A DNA stretch of 22,554 bases from Chara braunii (lineage: Eukaryota > Streptophyta > Charophyceae > Charales > Characeae), in assembly GCA_003427395.1 (NCBI GenBank), contig BFEA01000144.1, positions 1,777,132 to 1,799,685 of the forward strand. Direction: 5' to 3'. Below, one piece after another: positions 19,346 to 22,554 of this stretch. Positions within the stretch are counted from its first letter, which is position 1, and the number at the start of each line of letters is the position of its first letter. A program made the position numbers and the translations under genes. The notes beneath the pieces were generated by a model. That model saw only the letters and a program-made list of their open reading frames with translations. It was not told the origin of the DNA and made no database searches.

Positions 19346-19454
19346 AAAAAAAAACGGGGAGGCCGCCCCCCCTGCTTTATACTCCTCATCGTTGTGTGGG
19401 GGGGTCATGCTAATCTTCGCTACATCGTTCCAATTTTAACGGATGTCCCATGAC
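19346..19454 (-). ncRNA. Diverged U6 snRNA-like sequence, probable pseudogene
   Basis: On the minus strand, from 19454, the sequence reads GTC-ATGG-GAC (a shortened 5' stem-loop), then ATCCGTTAAAATTGGAACGA, then GAAGATTAGCATG, and ends in nine Ts (19346-19354), a Pol III-type terminator. U6 is the catalytic spliceosomal snRNA, and these blocks match its 5' half in order. The essential ACAGAGA box reads GTAGCGA, and the GCGCAAGGATGAC region is altered to ACACAACGATGAG. A C7 run (19398-19404 on the plus strand as G) faces a G7 run (19366-19372 as C), which would make a new stem. Length (109 nt) is normal for U6. The altered ACAGAGA box makes a functional U6 unlikely. Confidence 0.7.
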
Positions 19455-20025
19455 TTTTCCTAGCAGTCGGCGCCTCGCGGCGCTTCCAAATGCCGCTCCG
19501 CCCCCTACCTTTTCTTAACCTTTTCGCATCTGCATCCGCCCTTTTCTCTCGCCCGGGTTCACTCCCGNACTTACNAGAGNTATGCAACGGCCGAACTGGC
19601 CACTCCACACCTCTGCGCTTGGTCGCACGGCCCTGCGGCACCCTGTCGGGGCGACGGTAACCCCTGCCCTCGGCACTACCCAAGTGGGCACCCCTTGGCT
19701 GTTGCTCCATACCTTAGTCCCGCCATCCGAGTTCAATTGCGGGTCTGTATTTCCACAGCGCGTGGATGCACCATCGAGGTAGGCCCTTGGATCCCACTTC
19801 ACGTCCACTGTGCCGCGTCCTAAGCCAAACGGGCGCGGTCAGGGTAACCCCTGCGCAGCCACGAATCACAGCCGGCAATTGCACTGCAGGCAATCCCGTG
19901 ACTACAACATACCCCCTGCGCGATTTCGTGCCCACCTACGGGTGTGAGATGAATAATAATAGTATTAAAAACTTCGAAATAAATAATATATTTACATATA
20001 TATATATGGACATATAAGAACCACA
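19455..20025. other. GC-rich flank with a partial duplication, no supported gene
   Basis: GGTAACCCCTGC occurs at about 19657 and 19843 (one base different before it) within otherwise weakly similar segments about 185 bp apart. Ns occur at 19568, 19575 and 19580. The end (about 19950-20015) turns AT-rich with a (TA)n tract. No U6-type upstream promoter element is convincing. Confidence 0.35.
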
Positions 20026-20373
20026 ATGCACGCGGTAATCAAGCGAAAGTTGCACCCCCCGTGGTACCAAAAGGCGAGGGGGATAGTTCTACTGGCCCAT
20101 CAACCCCTCAAGCCTTTTGGCCGCGCTCCTCTGCTCCCTTATCGCACGCTGTTGGCCTCGATTCCTGCGTCTGCTGTGTACCAGTCCGGTGCTGTAACCT
20201 ATAGGGCTAAGCCCAAGCCTGGTACCAGCAGGCCTGACTCGCCTTATAAAGAGGTAGCGCACGACCCTTGGGGCCAAGGAAACGCCCTATACCACTTCCC
20301 GGCCCACACTTGCACAAGGGACCACCCAAACTCACGTCGGCCTACCGGCCTTGCCGCGGCTACCCGTCCTTAG
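20026..20373 (+). CDS. Weak candidate ORF, 115 aa, unknown
   Basis: This ATG-started frame has a composition rich in Pro, Ala and Arg, with no recognisable motif, signal peptide or coiled coil. It stands alone, and nothing around it (no intron signals, no neighbouring exon) supports expression. It may simply be chance open frame in GC-rich DNA. Confidence 0.12.
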   Translation: MHAVIKRKLHPPWYQKARGIVLLAHQPLKPFGRAPLLPYRTLLASIPASAVYQSGAVTYRAKPKPGTSRPDSPYKEVAHDPWGQGNALYHFPAHTCTRDHPNSRRPTGLAAATRP

Positions 20374-21354
20374 CCAAATCCATCAGGTCCCATCATCTGG
20401 ATTTCTGCGTAAGTCCATACAGGTTCATTGAACCATTCCCTGTACCCCGCGGAACCAGAAAACAACGCACTCATGGTTAGTCAGTCTAATCAAAACAAAT
20501 GACTGTTATAATGAGGCACGCTGACCGGAGTTCACGCCACGTTTGCTATTGCGATCAAAAGAGGGGAAAAAAATCACGCGCGCCTCAAGCCTGCGCGCCC
20601 ACACACTCTCCAACTGGCCCACCTGTTTCATCGACGTAGCCCTCAGACCCCGCCGCGTCTCGCGCCGCATACTCAAACCTTTAGACTTAGCTTATTTCCT
20701 ATCACTTGCAAACCAGGGCGGATACCCTTGTAAGGGTATTCGCGCCGACAACGGGATAGTCAAACGGACCCTAACTTATGCTATGCTATGCTACTCCTGG
20801 TGTCAATTGCCATGTCATCTGCTATTTCGGATAGAACTAATCAAGACNGCAAGACTCNTGTGACCAGAAGAATATTTTGTATACATTCACAGCAAAACAC
20901 GACTTCAATGATGGCATGCTGTTTCCTGGGATGTTCGGGAACACCCTCTCAGGCTCGACACAGGCATGATGAGGGTGCTTTTAAATATTCGAGAAGTGGN
21001 CTCTCATGAACTCTGATGAAGGTGTGTTGCNTCCGTGAATGAAGAAAAGCCACGAATGTGCCAATGCAGTACACACACACTCTCTCACGCAAGCATGCAA
21101 AAAGAAAACAGTAAGTGGGTATACAAGAGGTGCAGTTGCATGGGCCCAACATAGTGCACCTATGTATAATTTTTTTTTGCGTGGCGCGCGCATATCACAA
21201 ATCCGAGTACGACACATGGCACACTCCACAAAAAAGTGCATATTGGCCTTACTGGACTACAATCCGATCCAACAAATCACACATTGGAATTGCATAGTAC
21301 ACTTCACGTTCCATCCAACAAATGGAACGAAGGCGCAAACGCACATAGTCATAA
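20374..21354. other. Spacer, no supported gene
   Basis: The region holds mixed-composition sequence with isolated Ns at 20848, 20858, 21000 and 21032 and short open frames. No RT, endonuclease or other retroelement domain appears downstream of the coiled-coil ORF on the minus strand, so that element, if it is one, is truncated or its next ORF is elsewhere. Confidence 0.4.
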
Positions 21355-21972
21355 TCATCTCCTGCGACGAAGGGGTTTTGTCGCGCCACTACCTGCATCA
21401 CTATCGTCATCCACAGACGAACCTTGCAAACTTGATGCGGATGCTGTTTTAAAAGTGTCACAGGACGTGTTTGATGCGTCTGGCAAATGGAGATTGCTCA
21501 GTGCTTCGTCCAAGCTGCTGTTGGAAGACAAACTATAGGATGAAACGAATGTCGAATGCGACGAAGACGCCTTATCTTTTAAGGACACATATTTTACTTG
21601 CGTTGCGCCTGCCGATTTATTCTGTGCAGGTCGATCAACTGCGGGCACTTTTGAGGACGGGTTTTCTGCATCATCGTTGCTTGTAGGCTGCATCTCACGA
21701 CGCAGTCGGAGATTATCTCTGCACACTTTGCCGAACCTATCACGCAAGCGCACATTACGCGCTCCCTCCTGCTCAAGGCTCTCTGACATGTCGTTTATTC
21801 TTCCATGCAGATCGTCCACCTCGTCCCTAAGCGCATCTCTCTGCCTTATGATCGTGCTGAACATGGCCCCTACATTTTCTGCCGCGATCTCCACACTACG
21901 GTGCACCCGACGCGCAGACTCCGCTGAGCTCCTATCGTAATCCCTCCCGAATATGATGTTGTGTCTGTCCAT
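21355..21972 (-). CDS. Coiled-coil protein, 205 aa, ORF1-like candidate
   Basis: A clean ATG-to-TGA frame on the minus strand. Residues about 25-95 have heptad-like spacing of hydrophobic residues with abundant Arg, Asp, Glu and Gln (for example RDALRDEVDDLHGRINDM), so a coiled coil is likely. Residues 96-195 are Ser-rich and low complexity, and the C-terminus ends in a basic LRRRR. There is no recognised family. Its start lies about 460 nt downstream of a minus-strand hammerhead ribozyme. Small coiled-coil ORF1 proteins that bind RNA are known from several non-LTR and Penelope-like retroelements, so an ORF1 role is plausible. It could equally be an ordinary host gene exon. Confidence 0.45.
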   Translation of the reverse strand: MDRHNIIFGRDYDRSSAESARRVHRSVEIAAENVGAMFSTIIRQRDALRDEVDDLHGRINDMSESLEQEGARNVRLRDRFGKVCRDNLRLRREMQPTSNDDAENPSSKVPAVDRPAQNKSAGATQVKYVSLKDKASSSHSTFVSSYSLSSNSSLDEALSNLHLPDASNTSCDTFKTASASSLQGSSVDDDSDAGSGATKPLRRRR

Positions 21973-22437
21973 TATGCGGTTGACACGGAGACACTGGAAA
22001 CAATAATGGAAGGAGACATCCAGCGACTTGCAAGAGCTGGAGAAGAGAAGTCGGTTCCTACCCCATCAAAAGAAAACAAAACAGTCACACATGCAAAAAA
22101 CAATGCAAAAGTCAGACAATCACGTCAGCCACAGGCTTATGGATGTTCATGAATCATGGAGGTGCAGTTCGACACAGAAAGAAGGCGGAAAGAGGGGGGG
22201 GGGCATGTGTGAAAAAAGAGAGACTCAGAGTCCCATTCAGATACATACATGGAAAATTAGAGACTGCAATGATCTATATGTCTTGTGTAGTCCTGCCTAT
22301 GTCGTACGGAAGGCTCTCCATATGGGTCGACCCTGGTTGTGGATATATATATATATATATATGTATATATCGTCAAACAGAACTGTCCGGTAAACCGTAG
22401 GCAGAGAGGGAGAAGAGGACAACAAACGAGGGGCTGT
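21973..22437 (-). other. Leader between hammerhead and coiled-coil ORF
   Basis: Read on the minus strand, this is about 465 nt between the ribozyme and the ATG at 21972. It contains an (AT)n tract at about 22344-22362 and a pyrimidine-rich run opposite the plus-strand G8 at 22195-22202. No tRNA-type primer-binding site or polypurine tract typical of LTR elements was obvious. Confidence 0.35.
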
Positions 22438-22500
22438 TACAAACTGTTTCGTCGGAGTTTCACCGACTCATCAGGAGGCTGAACCCTCAACAGTCTGCAG
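22438..22500 (-). ncRNA. Hammerhead ribozyme (type III-like topology)
   Basis: All invariant core parts are present on the minus strand in order. Stem III 5' strand is 22499-22490 and ends in U16.1. The cleavage residue H17 is U at 22489. Stem I is GAGG/CCTC (22488-22485 with 22478-22475) closed by GTTCAG. CTGATGA is at 22474-22468. Stem II is GTCGG/CCGAC (22467-22463 with 22455-22451) with loop TGAAACT. GAAA is at 22450-22447. The stem III 3' strand (22447-22438) gives ten pairs including two G-U wobbles. Self-cleavage is expected between 22489 and 22488. Hammerheads process RNAs of Penelope-like elements, retrozymes and satellite RNAs. Stem I is short at 4 bp. The open stem III resembles the plant retrozyme arrangement. 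Confidence 0.88.
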
Positions 22501-22554
22501 AATCCCCTCACTGATTACACTGTAATTGATAATCCACCTTAACCAAAATCAAAG
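22501..22554. other. Sequence 5' of the hammerhead (minus sense), window edge
   Basis: Only 54 bases are available upstream of the ribozyme in its own sense. No repeat of other window sequence was seen, so a pLTR or retrozyme boundary cannot be tested here. Confidence 0.3.

Noticed and set aside
18819-19408. Overlapping long frames on both strands
   Set aside because: Composition-driven in pyrimidine-rich DNA; neither strand has domains or is favoured over the other.

Overview
The window is eukaryotic, non-coding-rich repeat DNA. Evidence for a eukaryote: Penelope-like reverse transcriptase sequence, short GT-AG introns of about 70 nt, a diverged U6 snRNA copy with a Pol III-type oligo-T end, microsatellites and long satellite-like repeats. 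The U6 5' region (GACATCCG followed by TAAAATTGGAACGA) looks like the plant, green-algal and protist forms. I cannot name the species. Scattered single Ns and a 190-N gap suggest a draft assembly of multicopy DNA.

Layout. (1) Positions 1-7713 hold an almost complete retroelement that I assign to the Penelope-like (PLE) lineage. It has two direct repeats (pseudo-LTRs, about 95% identical by eye), a long leader with a 358-bp tandem duplication, an unrecognised ORF1 with a nuclear-localisation-like tail, and ORF2, a reverse transcriptase. ORF2 carries a 12-nt in-frame insertion with a stop codon inside its YxDD catalytic motif. The element ends in a perfect 47-bp inverted copy of its own leader. 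(2) Positions 7713-16215 are a giant imperfect palindrome with arms of about 4.1 kb, centred on the N gap. The arms contain no convincing genes. They carry two kinds of hairpin array, mirrored in both arms: one built on a conserved TAAGTTYAGG loop with covarying stems, the other a tandem repeat of about 125 bp whose hairpin stems also covary. The PLE abuts, and probably inserted into, the left arm. (3) Positions 16216-22554 are GC-richer flank with degenerate repeats of about 185 bp, a strong hairpin, a U6-like sequence (minus strand), and a coiled-coil ORF (minus strand). About 460 nt upstream of that ORF is a complete hammerhead ribozyme (minus strand).

How the parts fit. The PLE's ORF1 and RT would act together in target-primed retrotransposition, but this copy looks dead at its catalytic site. 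The hammerhead plus coiled-coil ORF resembles the 5' end of a second retroelement (PLE or retrozyme-like) on the minus strand, although no RT is visible downstream. The palindrome and its hairpin arrays match no family I recognise and are the best candidate for something undescribed. The hammerhead is the most firmly supported individual finding.
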